The translations under genes and the position numbers were made by a program. From positions 48,431 through 112,430 of the forward strand of contig NZ_CANLKR010000017.1 in the NCBI RefSeq assembly GCF_947491715.1: DNA of 64,000 bases, written 5' to 3'. Position 1 is the first letter of the stretch, and each line of letters opens with the position of its first letter. The DNA is from an uncultured Shewanella sp. GTDB taxonomy: Bacteria; Pseudomonadota; Gammaproteobacteria; Enterobacterales; Shewanellaceae. Below are positions 45,609-54,124 of this stretch, piece by piece. The notes under the pieces are model-generated. The model was not told the origin of the DNA and searched no databases. It saw only the letters and a program-made list of their open reading frames with translations.

Positions 45609-46718
45609 TTAAGTGTAACTCAGAGCCTGTCTGTTTCGCTTAGACTGGTTCTTTTTCACTCTACGTCCATACCAAAGATAAAAACCTGTCAATGATAAGA
45701 ATAATGGCATACCGCCTAAAACGGACCACAATACGCGAGAAGTGAGCCCAGCAAAGGTACCAAAATGCAAGTTAATAAAACTGTCTAAGGTTTTTGCACC
45801 CAAACCTGCGCTGCGAATATCCCATTTCATGATGAAATCACCCTGATTAGGATCATAGCTAACCCCACTGGAATAATCACTCATCAACGCATTGCCTGTT
45901 GGTACCCAACCTCTAAATAATAGGTTCATGTCTGGCTCATAAGGAAAAACTAAATAAGTCAGCTTAAACCCTTCAATACGCTGTTTTGCATCAAGGTTTA
46001 ATGCATCAAACGAAATGCCATCACTATAACGCTTATCTTGCAGAACAAAGCTTTTTTCTTCTGCGGTATGGGAAATCTCATGAACAAATTCAGCCAAATT
46101 CCAATATCCCCCCGTTACGGCTAAAATGATCAATACAGGTGAAGCGGTAATGCCCACCATTTTATGAAAGTCACTAAAAAAGACGCGCATTTGCTTATTC
46201 CAGCGCAAAGTGAAAAAACGCTTCCAAAATTGGCGATAAATAATAATCCCAGAAATACCGAGAAACAACATGATAATCGCTGACAACAAACCGACGAACA
46301 CGCCGGCATCCTTTAATAAAAAGGTGTAATGCAGCTCAACTAACCAATCGGTGAGATAATGATCTAATGCCACAGGCTGGCTTAACACTTGTCCCGTATA
46401 GGGGTTTAAATAGATCTTAAACCAATCAAAAGTGCCTTGTTTAATCACATAAACAGCATCGGCGGTCTGCTTATCATCAAACACTTCCCAAGTCCCCAAA
46501 ATATATCCGGGTAATTGAGTATGAATGCTATCGATTAAACTATCTAAACCTTGACGCTCAGGGGCGACTTGAGTCAAGGCGACACTATCAGGCATTAACC
46601 AAGCATCAATTTCTGGCTTAAAAACAATAATACTCCCCGTTAGGCTGATCACTAAAATGGGGATCATTGCCACTAACGCAGACCATGAATGTAACTTAAA
46701 GAGTTTTTTCTTATTCAT
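45609..46718 (-). CDS. PepSY-associated transmembrane protein, candidate ferric-siderophore reductase
   Basis: This 369-residue inner-membrane protein has the PepSY-TM layout: a first helix after KLFKLHSWSALVAMIPILVISLTGSIIVF, paired periplasmic PepSY regions, a helix pair near 145-205 (LLSAIIMLFLGISGIIIY; FSDFHKMVGITASPVLIIL), and a last helix WSVLGGMPLFLSLTGFYLWYG. Histidines in HSW, LHYT and FHK could bind haem. FoxB, a PepSY-TM protein, reduces ferrioxamine, so a role in releasing iron from the siderophore is a reasonable inference. It lies just after the TonB receptor gene on the same strand. Confidence 0.85.
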   Translation of the reverse strand: MNKKKLFKLHSWSALVAMIPILVISLTGSIIVFKPEIDAWLMPDSVALTQVAPERQGLDSLIDSIHTQLPGYILGTWEVFDDKQTADAVYVIKQGTFDWFKIYLNPYTGQVLSQPVALDHYLTDWLVELHYTFLLKDAGVFVGLLSAIIMLFLGISGIIIYRQFWKRFFTLRWNKQMRVFFSDFHKMVGITASPVLIILAVTGGYWNLAEFVHEISHTAEEKSFVLQDKRYSDGISFDALNLDAKQRIEGFKLTYLVFPYEPDMNLLFRGWVPTGNALMSDYSSGVSYDPNQGDFIMKWDIRSAGLGAKTLDSFINLHFGTFAGLTSRVLWSVLGGMPLFLSLTGFYLWYGRRVKKNQSKRNRQALSYT

Positions 46719-46809
46719 TTAACTCAGCCTCTGATTGATACTTTTAGTCAGTAAAAATTATTGGTCAAATACCAAATCACATCTCAATAAACACTGTCTG
46801 AAAACGCAA

Positions 46810-46840
46810 AAAGTGCCTAACAATACACGTTAGGCACTTT
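46810..46840 (-). terminator. Terminator of the first siderophore receptor
   Basis: Perfect 12-bp arms AAAGTGCCTAAC (46810-46821) and GTTAGGCACTTT (46829-46840) with a 7-base loop, and T-rich sequence on the minus side. It separates receptor from PepSY gene, so the latter needs read-through or its own promoter. Confidence 0.88.
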
Positions 46841-46910
46841 ATACTCAAAGCAAAATTTATCCTATTGCTTTTAATATGTTATATAAAATCACTTGCTTTT
46901 AATGTCACCG

Positions 46911-49157
46911 TTAAAAATCATAAGTTAACGTGGCAATAACCGTTCTTTCTTGGCCATAAAAACAATCACCTCGACTCATACACGTCGTGATCACTTCCTT
47001 ATCCGTCACATTTTTTACATTTAATGCAATGCTGTAATCGTCATATTGGTAACCGATCATGAAATCAAATAAGGTATAGTCATCAGTTTGATAAGCGATG
47101 CCTTCATTGAATACTGGTGTAACATCCTCTGTTAACAAATAATTCGCCACCATGGCATCGGTATCACGGGTTTGTAATAAAAATTCAGTTTGGCCCACAT
47201 AACGTGCACCCGCACCAATTTTAAACCCCTCTAATTGTGCTGGGCGATAAGTCGCCCAAATTGAGGCTTGATTATCCGGCGTTGATTCAAGCGGGCGACC
47301 AACAATATCATCCGTCCCTTCTTTTACTTCAGAGTCGGTAAAGGCATAGCTGGCATAAATATCCAATTGTTCCCAAGCAAGCTGAGCTTCAAGCTCTACT
47401 CCCTTAATGTTGACCTTACCGATTTGATCTTGTTGAGTTGGAGTCGTGCCATCCACATTCACCACATAGTTTTTCTGATCGATATCATACGCACTTAACG
47501 TAATTAAATGCTCAGTACCGCGAGGTTGATATTTCACTCCGACTTCATACTGCTCACCTTCTAAAGGTTTAAGCGCTAAGCCACTAGGATCTTGACCGTT
47601 AATCGGCTCAAAGGATTGGCTATAACTGATATAAGGTGAAATACCCACTTCAAACAGATACATTAGCCCTAAACGACCAGTCACAGCTTCTTGATCTTTC
47701 CAACCGGTTTGATTAAGCATCCCAGTCTCGAAATCATAATAACGTGACTTTTGCTCAATATAATCATAACGTAACGCCCCTGACACTATTACGCGTTCCG
47801 CAATTTTCATTGAGTCTTGTACATACACACCTGTCTGCTTCGCCTCATCTTTCGAAGGAATATCCTGATACCACCAAATAATATCGGTCGCCGCATTAAA
47901 TGCACTGTAATCGGGTGTATAAGGATTAATGGTTCCACCATAACCAGAATCATACACATTGGTATATTCAACATTTTGATAATCAAAGCCAAAAACCACT
48001 TCATGCTCAATGGCACCCGTATCAAAAATAGCATACAAGCGTGTATCAGCGGTAAAAGCTTTTGCCGTCGCATCACTGGAATAAGCAGCACGGGACAAAC
48101 TCTCATTATCAAATGCTAATGCTGGTGTAAATGAAGAATACATGCTGTCATAATCAGCCTGACTATCCATATAACGCATCGCCGTTTGCAGACTCAATAC
48201 ATCATTAAACTCATGTTTAAACATCGCCGTTAACGAGTATGACTCTGTATCATAGCGGTCAAATTCTGGCTCGCTAATAAAGGTGGTGCTGGACAGATCA
48301 CCCTGGCTTGCATATAAAACTTGCCCGCCATAAGTCACATCGCTTACAGGCACAACCGTGCCTTCGTGGGGATAAAACTGACCCGTAGAGCCCGTTTCCA
48401 ATTTTTGATAATTTCCCAGTAACGTCAGCTCTGTTGCATCGCCCATATAAAAAGTCATCGAAGGAGATAAAATAACTGCATTATCATCTACATAATCAAA
48501 CTGCGTCCCACTATCACGTACCAGCCCAATCATACGATACAATACAGAATCATTACTGTTTAACGAGCCTGTAACATCGCCTGCCAATTGATAGCGGTCA
48601 TTATTACCTACTTCAGCTTGAATTTGCCCACTGGTTTCAACTTGGGGTAACTTACTGGCTAAGTTAATAATCCCCCCTGTTGTACCTTGTCCATATAACA
48701 CGGAAGCAGGCCCTTTTATCACCTCAATGCGACTTAAACTATAAGGGTTCATACGGGTGTTATTATAATTACCAAACATGAGCTTTAACCCATCAAGATA
48801 AGTCGTTGGAGCCGCCCCACGAATAGTCGACCAATCCCCTCGGCTATCATAGCCGTATGTTCCATTATAAAGCCCTGCCACATAACCTAAGGCATCTTGT
48901 ACTGTCTGCGAACCAAGATCAGTTATCCTCTGCTCAGTAATCACAGAAACAGAAGCAGGCGTTTCAATAATAGGTACATCAGACTTTGATGCACCTGCAC
49001 TATCATAAGCAATCAAGCCCGTTGAGTTGACAGTAATGATTTCAATTTCATCTTCTTTTTCTAACGCGGACTCTTGAGCAAAAACACTGCTTCCCCAAAA
49101 AACACTCATTGCGATCATTAATTTGGTTAATTTGACACCATGATCTACTGCAGACAT
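46911..49157 (-). CDS. TonB-dependent siderophore receptor 1
   Basis: This 748-residue protein has a signal peptide ending GSSVFA, a TonB box IEIITVN (about 38-44), a plug domain to about 170 (PIIETPASVSVITEQRITDLG; IEVIKGPASVLYGQGTTGGIINL) and a barrel ending LTYDF. These are the marks of the siderophore-specific receptor group. A Fur-type site at 49221-49239 precedes the gene. It shares length and most of its sequence pattern with the receptor at 61592-63838. The most likely ligand is the ferric dihydroxamate made by the adjacent cluster. Confidence 0.94.
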   Translation of the reverse strand: MSAVDHGVKLTKLMIAMSVFWGSSVFAQESALEKEDEIEIITVNSTGLIAYDSAGASKSDVPIIETPASVSVITEQRITDLGSQTVQDALGYVAGLYNGTYGYDSRGDWSTIRGAAPTTYLDGLKLMFGNYNNTRMNPYSLSRIEVIKGPASVLYGQGTTGGIINLASKLPQVETSGQIQAEVGNNDRYQLAGDVTGSLNSNDSVLYRMIGLVRDSGTQFDYVDDNAVILSPSMTFYMGDATELTLLGNYQKLETGSTGQFYPHEGTVVPVSDVTYGGQVLYASQGDLSSTTFISEPEFDRYDTESYSLTAMFKHEFNDVLSLQTAMRYMDSQADYDSMYSSFTPALAFDNESLSRAAYSSDATAKAFTADTRLYAIFDTGAIEHEVVFGFDYQNVEYTNVYDSGYGGTINPYTPDYSAFNAATDIIWWYQDIPSKDEAKQTGVYVQDSMKIAERVIVSGALRYDYIEQKSRYYDFETGMLNQTGWKDQEAVTGRLGLMYLFEVGISPYISYSQSFEPINGQDPSGLALKPLEGEQYEVGVKYQPRGTEHLITLSAYDIDQKNYVVNVDGTTPTQQDQIGKVNIKGVELEAQLAWEQLDIYASYAFTDSEVKEGTDDIVGRPLESTPDNQASIWATYRPAQLEGFKIGAGARYVGQTEFLLQTRDTDAMVANYLLTEDVTPVFNEGIAYQTDDYTLFDFMIGYQYDDYSIALNVKNVTDKEVITTCMSRGDCFYGQERTVIATLTYDF

Positions 49158-49220
49158 TGTTCATTTACCTTCATTTATTATTATTTGCGACATGCTTAAT
49201 TACAAAGCAATAATATTACA

Positions 49221-49239
49221 AATGATAATCGTTCGCAAT
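49221..49239. promoter_or_regulatory. Fur box upstream of receptor 1
   Basis: AATGATAATCGTTCGCAAT matches the first half of the Fur consensus (AATGATAATNATT) well and the second half weakly. It lies 64 bases before the receptor start, a fitting position for iron repression. Confidence 0.75.
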
Positions 49240-49355
49240 AAGATTAATAACATTATTTATACTTTAGTCGCAAATAGTGACCAAGAGCAATACAATAATA
49301 AAAATGAAGTAACGCCTAACAACAAGGGCCTACAAAATAAAACACCTCGATCCCT

Positions 49356-50441
49356 TTATACAGCCCTTCTTGTGAGCCTAGAGCAAAATTGAGGGATTCT
49401 GTCTTTCACATACTGCACCAAAAAAGTTAATGTTATAAACAAAGGAATAAGCGCCATGACACCTAAAGTTGAGAAGGTTTGATAACCCAAAATACCCATC
49501 CCCCAACAAATTAATACCCATTGAATAATGTACATCGACGTCACTCTTTGTGAGCAATATTGCAGTAATACATAAAATCGATTCGGCTTAGTATGGCGAA
49601 TGATCCAATCAATCCCCCAATAAACAAAAGCGGTCAAGCCCATTAAATAAATAGCGCCACCCGGGCCTAAATGAAAAAAGTCAGCAAAGTGATACTTAAA
49701 ATCATAAAAGCATAGGGCGGCTCCCAGCAGCATCATTACCAGACCCGACAAACCTAAACTTCGGTATAAAAATCCTTGGTCATAATTTCTCTCCTTATAG
49801 GCCATACCAATAAATAAGCCAAAAAGTACACAAGCCATCCAAGGGAATAACGGGAAATATACGCTATATTGGTTACCCCAGAGCAAATCAAGTAAATAAT
49901 CGACACCTGAAATATCTAGCCGTAATCCACTCACCACTTTACTAGACAATATCATCACCAATGCGAGTGTAAATACTCCCCATTTGTTTTTAATGAAATA
50001 CCCAATAAATGCAATAAAAATCAATGATAAACCAGCCAATTGAAGAATATCACCTGTCAAAAATAGGTAATGTAATTGAGGTAGAGATAAAGGTGATGAC
50101 CATGAATAAGCTGCAATGAAATTTTCAGGCATGGTATTAAACACAGCAATAGGTACCACAAACTTAAGCGCATTCATCATGTAACCTAACCCTAAAGTAT
50201 AAAAACCGCGCTTAAGTGTCCCAAGTATAGATTGATCACGGGACAATACATAAGAGATCCCCATAGCCACTAAAAAGGCCGCCGTTCCTTTACCTAAAAT
50301 ATGAATAACACTGCCAAAAACGGTACTGCCTTGGGTAGCAACATCGCCATATATCCATAATGTGTGCACCATAATCATGATAACAACACTAAGTCCCCGC
50401 GCAACATCAATTGCCTGTAATCTTGTTGATTTGATTTCCAT
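49356..50441 (-). CDS. DUF1624/HGSNAT-like membrane acyltransferase
   Basis: This 361-residue protein has about ten hydrophobic segments and the family start TRLQAIDVARGLSVVIMIMVHTLW, with conserved Asp, Arg and His, as in heparan-alpha-glucosaminide N-acetyltransferase relatives. Such proteins carry acetyl groups across a membrane or to a membrane-side acceptor. It lies between the FhuF-type reductase and the receptor within the siderophore island, all on one strand, which suggests a role in siderophore processing or envelope changes during iron starvation. No such role is known to me. Confidence 0.8.
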   Translation of the reverse strand: MEIKSTRLQAIDVARGLSVVIMIMVHTLWIYGDVATQGSTVFGSVIHILGKGTAAFLVAMGISYVLSRDQSILGTLKRGFYTLGLGYMMNALKFVVPIAVFNTMPENFIAAYSWSSPLSLPQLHYLFLTGDILQLAGLSLIFIAFIGYFIKNKWGVFTLALVMILSSKVVSGLRLDISGVDYLLDLLWGNQYSVYFPLFPWMACVLFGLFIGMAYKERNYDQGFLYRSLGLSGLVMMLLGAALCFYDFKYHFADFFHLGPGGAIYLMGLTAFVYWGIDWIIRHTKPNRFYVLLQYCSQRVTSMYIIQWVLICWGMGILGYQTFSTLGVMALIPLFITLTFLVQYVKDRIPQFCSRLTRRAV

Positions 50442-50558
50442 TTCTATTCCCTTGATTTTAAATCTGTTTATTGCCCATCTGTTCTTATTATCGGTTTATG
50501 CCATACTCGTATCACTAAATGACACACACATTGATATTAGATATTGAACTACGAGATG

Positions 50559-51302
50559 TTATTGATGTTCGTTGAGATAAGCTTGCTTAATTCTTTCTAT
50601 ACGTCTTGTCTTGCATTGCTTAGGACAGGTTTGACACAAATCTTCGGGATCCCGTAAGTAATGCATGCAGCATGCAATGCGATCTAGGCCTAAAATCTTT
50701 TTTTCTTGATTAATCTCTATAGACATTAATCGACTTTGTGCAACCAAATTTAATGCCTCAAGCCAAGCATCTGACCAAACAAGCACTTGTTGGTTACTCA
50801 CAGATAAAAAAGTGCTTAATCGGCTTAACGCTGTCAATACGCTATCGGCCACCAAACGATAAGCATTTCGGCGCGGCACCTTTGCAATCGATGATAAAGC
50901 GTCATAAAACCCATCACACAGGGTTTTCAATCTGGCTGCTGCCACGGTAATCAAGTCATCCTCATCAGCAAAATCCACATCATTTTTGCTGATAAAATAA
51001 CCATAAATACTGCCATGTTGAGTATGTTGTTTTAACGCGTCCAACTTCAATACCATCTTAAGGCCATGAACGCTCAACACACTCAACATAACAGGTTGCC
51101 AACACATTAAGCTCCAAGTCCTTGTCGCTGCATAAGCTTTACCCGCTTTAGGGTATTGTTCAAGATGTGATTGATACAATTGACGCAGTAGCAGAACATC
51201 CGCTTTAGCACAGAGCAACACATCTTTTTGTTCAGGCACTTGATAACATAAAGCACAGTGTAATTGAGGTGATAACCGAGCTAAAGCATCTATAGCACTC
51301 AA
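50559..51302 (-). CDS. FhuF-type siderophore ferric reductase
   Basis: This 247-residue protein ends with an FhuF-like [2Fe-2S] motif: C211-C212 in RIACCMHYL and C223-x2-C226 in DLCQTCP, with a further C230. FhuF-type proteins reduce ferric hydroxamate siderophores in the cytoplasm to free Fe(II). The N-terminal part (to 170) is poorly conserved, as in the siderophore-iron reductase relatives found beside hydroxamate clusters in Shewanella and Vibrio. It lies downstream of the synthetases, separated from them by a MITE, on the same strand as all of the biosynthetic genes. Confidence 0.88.
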   Translation of the reverse strand: MSAIDALARLSPQLHCALCYQVPEQKDVLLCAKADVLLLRQLYQSHLEQYPKAGKAYAATRTWSLMCWQPVMLSVLSVHGLKMVLKLDALKQHTQHGSIYGYFISKNDVDFADEDDLITVAAARLKTLCDGFYDALSSIAKVPRRNAYRLVADSVLTALSRLSTFLSVSNQQVLVWSDAWLEALNLVAQSRLMSIEINQEKKILGLDRIACCMHYLRDPEDLCQTCPKQCKTRRIERIKQAYLNEHQ

Positions 51303-51326
51303 TATATTCTTTCCTGTATCAATCCA

Positions 51327-51593
51327 TATACCCGTGATACCTGAAGATGCATGTTTTCAGAGTCTGTAAAAGTGCCTAATTCAAGGCGTATTATTACTGG
51401 AATGCTTATTGCCTTTTAAGGTAATGCAACGCGGAAGTAGGTGATTTTACAGACTCCCAAAGGGCTGGTTTAAAAGCCTTTTATACTGCATTACTGAACA
51501 TCAGCTTAGAATCACTAGGCATGCTGTTCAAAGCCTTGTCTAAAAGGCTTTTAATTCCAGCTGAATCCTGCATCTTCAGGTATCACGGGTATA
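51327..51593. mobile_element. MITE-like element, copy B (267 bp)
   Basis: The left end TATACCCGTGATACCTGAAG is matched by its complement at the right end (51574-51593). It shares the same orientation and internal blocks with copy A (34305-34636), but lacks two segments of roughly 20 and 50 bases present in A. No coding capacity. Its insertion in the siderophore operon separates biosynthesis from reductase/uptake genes. Confidence 0.88.
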
Positions 51594-51602
51594 TAACAGC
51601 AG

Positions 51603-51625
51603 GACGACTCAAAAATTGAGTCGTC
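51603..51625 (-). terminator. Terminator of the siderophore biosynthetic operon
   Basis: GACGACTCA and TGAGTCGTC arms with a short AT loop lie about 10 bases after the stop of the fused synthetase (stop complement at 51637-51639). Confidence 0.75.
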
Positions 51626-51636
51626 TTTCAATGTAA

Positions 51637-54045
51637 TCATTTAAATTTTGCGATTGGGTTATCCAGTTTGCCATGAAATTGAAAACTGTCTATCGGGTTT
51701 TCTAAGTCAACCATTTGCTTATTATTATGCAATTGCAAACGATTTAAACAACAAAGTTCAAAGCTCTCACAAAAAATATCATATTGTTTGAATTTCGTTG
51801 CAAGCGCTAACTGTTCACCTTGATAACCTTGAATACATTCAGCGACCAAGCGCCAAAATGATTGCTCAGAATAATTTGCCTGCTCAACGAGAATGGCTGA
51901 CATAAAACGAAAAAAACCATCAAAAACATCAGTAAATATGAAAGAAATTTCCATGTCTTCAGATGCCTTAGTCACAATACGCTGTACATTTTTATCCAAC
52001 ACTTTATCTGTATCGAATAAACACACCTCCTCACCAATATCCTTCATAATGGCTTTATAGGGCAGGTTATTTTCAAACTGTAAAATCAAGTTCTCGCCAT
52101 GAGGCATAAAGACTAAACTGTGTTGATAAAAACAATGTAATAGCGGTGTCAGATAAACATCAAAATAACGCGTTAACCATTCATCAATCGATACACCAGA
52201 GGAGGCAATTAATGCAGGCAGCAAAGCATCACCATTGGGATCAATATGCAGTAAGGATGCCATAGTCATTAAACGTTGGTTGTCGTTTAAACCTGACGTT
52301 GGGTTTTCACGCCATAAAGCCGCTAACATTTTCTTATAAGGACTATCTTTAATAACTTCATTCTCATAATAAGGATTACGATAACCTACCGCAGCCACTT
52401 CCCTTAAAATTCGAAACCCTTTTGACTGTAAATATTCATCTTTATTGACCAAGCTATTCACCCAATCATTAATGACAGGCGTCGTGCGCATGTAATAAGC
52501 CGATAAACCGCGCATAAAGCCCATATTTAATACTGACAATGCCGTTTTAACATATCGTTTATGGCTATGACTAATATTAAAGAAAGTACGAATAGACTGC
52601 TGAGCTAAATAAGCATCATCACCAAAACCCAAGCAAATTAAATCACCACAGGCAATATCAGAGGAGAAGACGGTCGCAAGTTTGTTATACCATTGCCAAG
52701 GGTGTACAGGGATCAACAAATAGTCATTGGGATTATAACCTTTATCAGTGATAACCTGATTAAAACTATCCAATGTAGCTCTATCCATCTCCTCAGCTAA
52801 CAATGTGTCATAATCCAAATCATGAGCAGACGAAAAATGAGCCCGGCGCTTATGTGCAGCCAAATAAACCAAACTAACAGGAGCTGCAGCTTCAGGCGCA
52901 TAGGCACGATAATCGATAGCATCAAAACCAATTCGCCCATTATTAGCAATAAAAGAGGGATGCCCTTCGTTCATCGCCGTCTCAACTTGCTGAAAATCAG
53001 CCTGTGTTAATTCTTGAGACGATAAGCCATTTTTAGTGTATTTATATGCGCTACCACATAAAGTACTGCTTATTTCCTCCATATAAGTCGGTAACTTATC
53101 AGGATCAATATTCAAGCTTTGACAAAACTCAATGATAAACAATAAAGAGTCCAACTTAGACACTTCATCATTAATACGCTTTTCAATGGATTTTTCATCA
53201 ATCAACCAATGTGATAATGCTAATTGTTGTGCTTTAAAGAAATAGCTTACCCCTGCTTGATCAGCTTGAAGTTCATAGTGTTTCCAAACCTCTTTTTTAT
53301 CTGCATCATCAGAGAGTAAAATCGGTGAAATGACTCTCTCATGAGCCAATTCAGCGATGCATTTCTTCACATGTAAACGATTAACCAAAGCCCATACACT
53401 AGGTTCAATAGAATTAACCACTCGTTCTGGATAACATTGAAATTTTTTGATTTCAGCCAGTTGACGTTTATTAGCCAACTGATTATCAATTGCATGATCA
53501 AACTGTTCTCGAGTACAAAAGCCTAAGTAAGCTCTTTTTTCCGGTAATTGGATCAAACGTTCATGTATAAATCCCGCTTTTTTATTCAACCGTAATATTT
53601 TTTCATTTTTGTGATGGGGCTCAACAACAACTCTATTGGCATTAAAAATAGAGAAAATACAATCCATAACAGAACAAAAAACGTCAAATGTGAAACCTGA
53701 AATAGGTTTATCGGCAGGTGCAATAAGAATATGCATACCAATATCACCACTTTGAACATCATAATGTTGTCCCAGAATATCTTCTTTAGGATCATAAAGT
53801 TCAATTAAAAATTGAGGGGTATTATCTATACACCCCATATAAACTTGGCAAGATTGATCTGGTTTTATATCGTACTCTTTAATCACTTGGTTTAAGCTTT
53901 GTCCCTGCATTCCCCAAAATTTGGCATAGGGTAAATTAACCCAGTGATGAACTAAGCTTAAATCATCTGGCACGTGCAAATCACGGATTTCAATTTGCCC
54001 AATACCTTCGACATTTCGAAAATAATGAGTTGTTAACTGTGCCAT
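51637..54045 (-). CDS. Fused N-acyltransferase / NIS siderophore synthetase (BibC-like)
   Basis: This 802-residue protein has an N-terminal IucB-type acyltransferase domain (about 1-188; WVNLPYAKFWGMQGQ near 31, GDIGMHILIAP near 100, YLGFCTREQF near 170), a linker, and a C-terminal IucA/IucC-type synthetase from about 215 (EGHPSFIANNGRIGFDAIDY, IPVHPWQWYNK, KTALSVLNMGFMRG, MPHGENLIL). The fusion matches BibC of bisucaberin biosynthesis, which succinylates an N-hydroxydiamine and then dimerises it into the macrocycle. Both synthetase and acyltransferase motifs appear intact. AGGGGATAAA precedes the start. It lies 79 bp after a separate synthetase that is its paralogue, and ends the biosynthetic operon. 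Confidence 0.92.
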   Translation of the reverse strand: MAQLTTHYFRNVEGIGQIEIRDLHVPDDLSLVHHWVNLPYAKFWGMQGQSLNQVIKEYDIKPDQSCQVYMGCIDNTPQFLIELYDPKEDILGQHYDVQSGDIGMHILIAPADKPISGFTFDVFCSVMDCIFSIFNANRVVVEPHHKNEKILRLNKKAGFIHERLIQLPEKRAYLGFCTREQFDHAIDNQLANKRQLAEIKKFQCYPERVVNSIEPSVWALVNRLHVKKCIAELAHERVISPILLSDDADKKEVWKHYELQADQAGVSYFFKAQQLALSHWLIDEKSIEKRINDEVSKLDSLLFIIEFCQSLNIDPDKLPTYMEEISSTLCGSAYKYTKNGLSSQELTQADFQQVETAMNEGHPSFIANNGRIGFDAIDYRAYAPEAAAPVSLVYLAAHKRRAHFSSAHDLDYDTLLAEEMDRATLDSFNQVITDKGYNPNDYLLIPVHPWQWYNKLATVFSSDIACGDLICLGFGDDAYLAQQSIRTFFNISHSHKRYVKTALSVLNMGFMRGLSAYYMRTTPVINDWVNSLVNKDEYLQSKGFRILREVAAVGYRNPYYENEVIKDSPYKKMLAALWRENPTSGLNDNQRLMTMASLLHIDPNGDALLPALIASSGVSIDEWLTRYFDVYLTPLLHCFYQHSLVFMPHGENLILQFENNLPYKAIMKDIGEEVCLFDTDKVLDKNVQRIVTKASEDMEISFIFTDVFDGFFRFMSAILVEQANYSEQSFWRLVAECIQGYQGEQLALATKFKQYDIFCESFELCCLNRLQLHNNKQMVDLENPIDSFQFHGKLDNPIAKFK

Positions 54046-54124
54046 TTTATCCCCTTAATAATAATGCACAATGGCTCACAATCAGTAAACCATATGGAAT
54101 GGAATTTAATTTATTTAAAAATAT

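Larger units (their letters stand above)
51303..51636. other. Intergenic region occupied by MITE copy B
   Basis: Between the fused synthetase and the reductase gene, nearly all of the 334 bases are the repeat element at 51327-51593. It could interrupt or terminate the operon transcript, or supply a promoter to the reductase. A short hairpin (GACGACTCAAAAATTGAGTCGTC, arms of 9) at about 51603-51625 after the synthetase stop is a likely terminator. Confidence 0.75.

Noticed and set aside
49192..49392. Plus-strand open frame across the receptor 1 promoter
   Set aside because: It contains the Fur site and overlaps the end of the DUF1624 gene; low-complexity translation.
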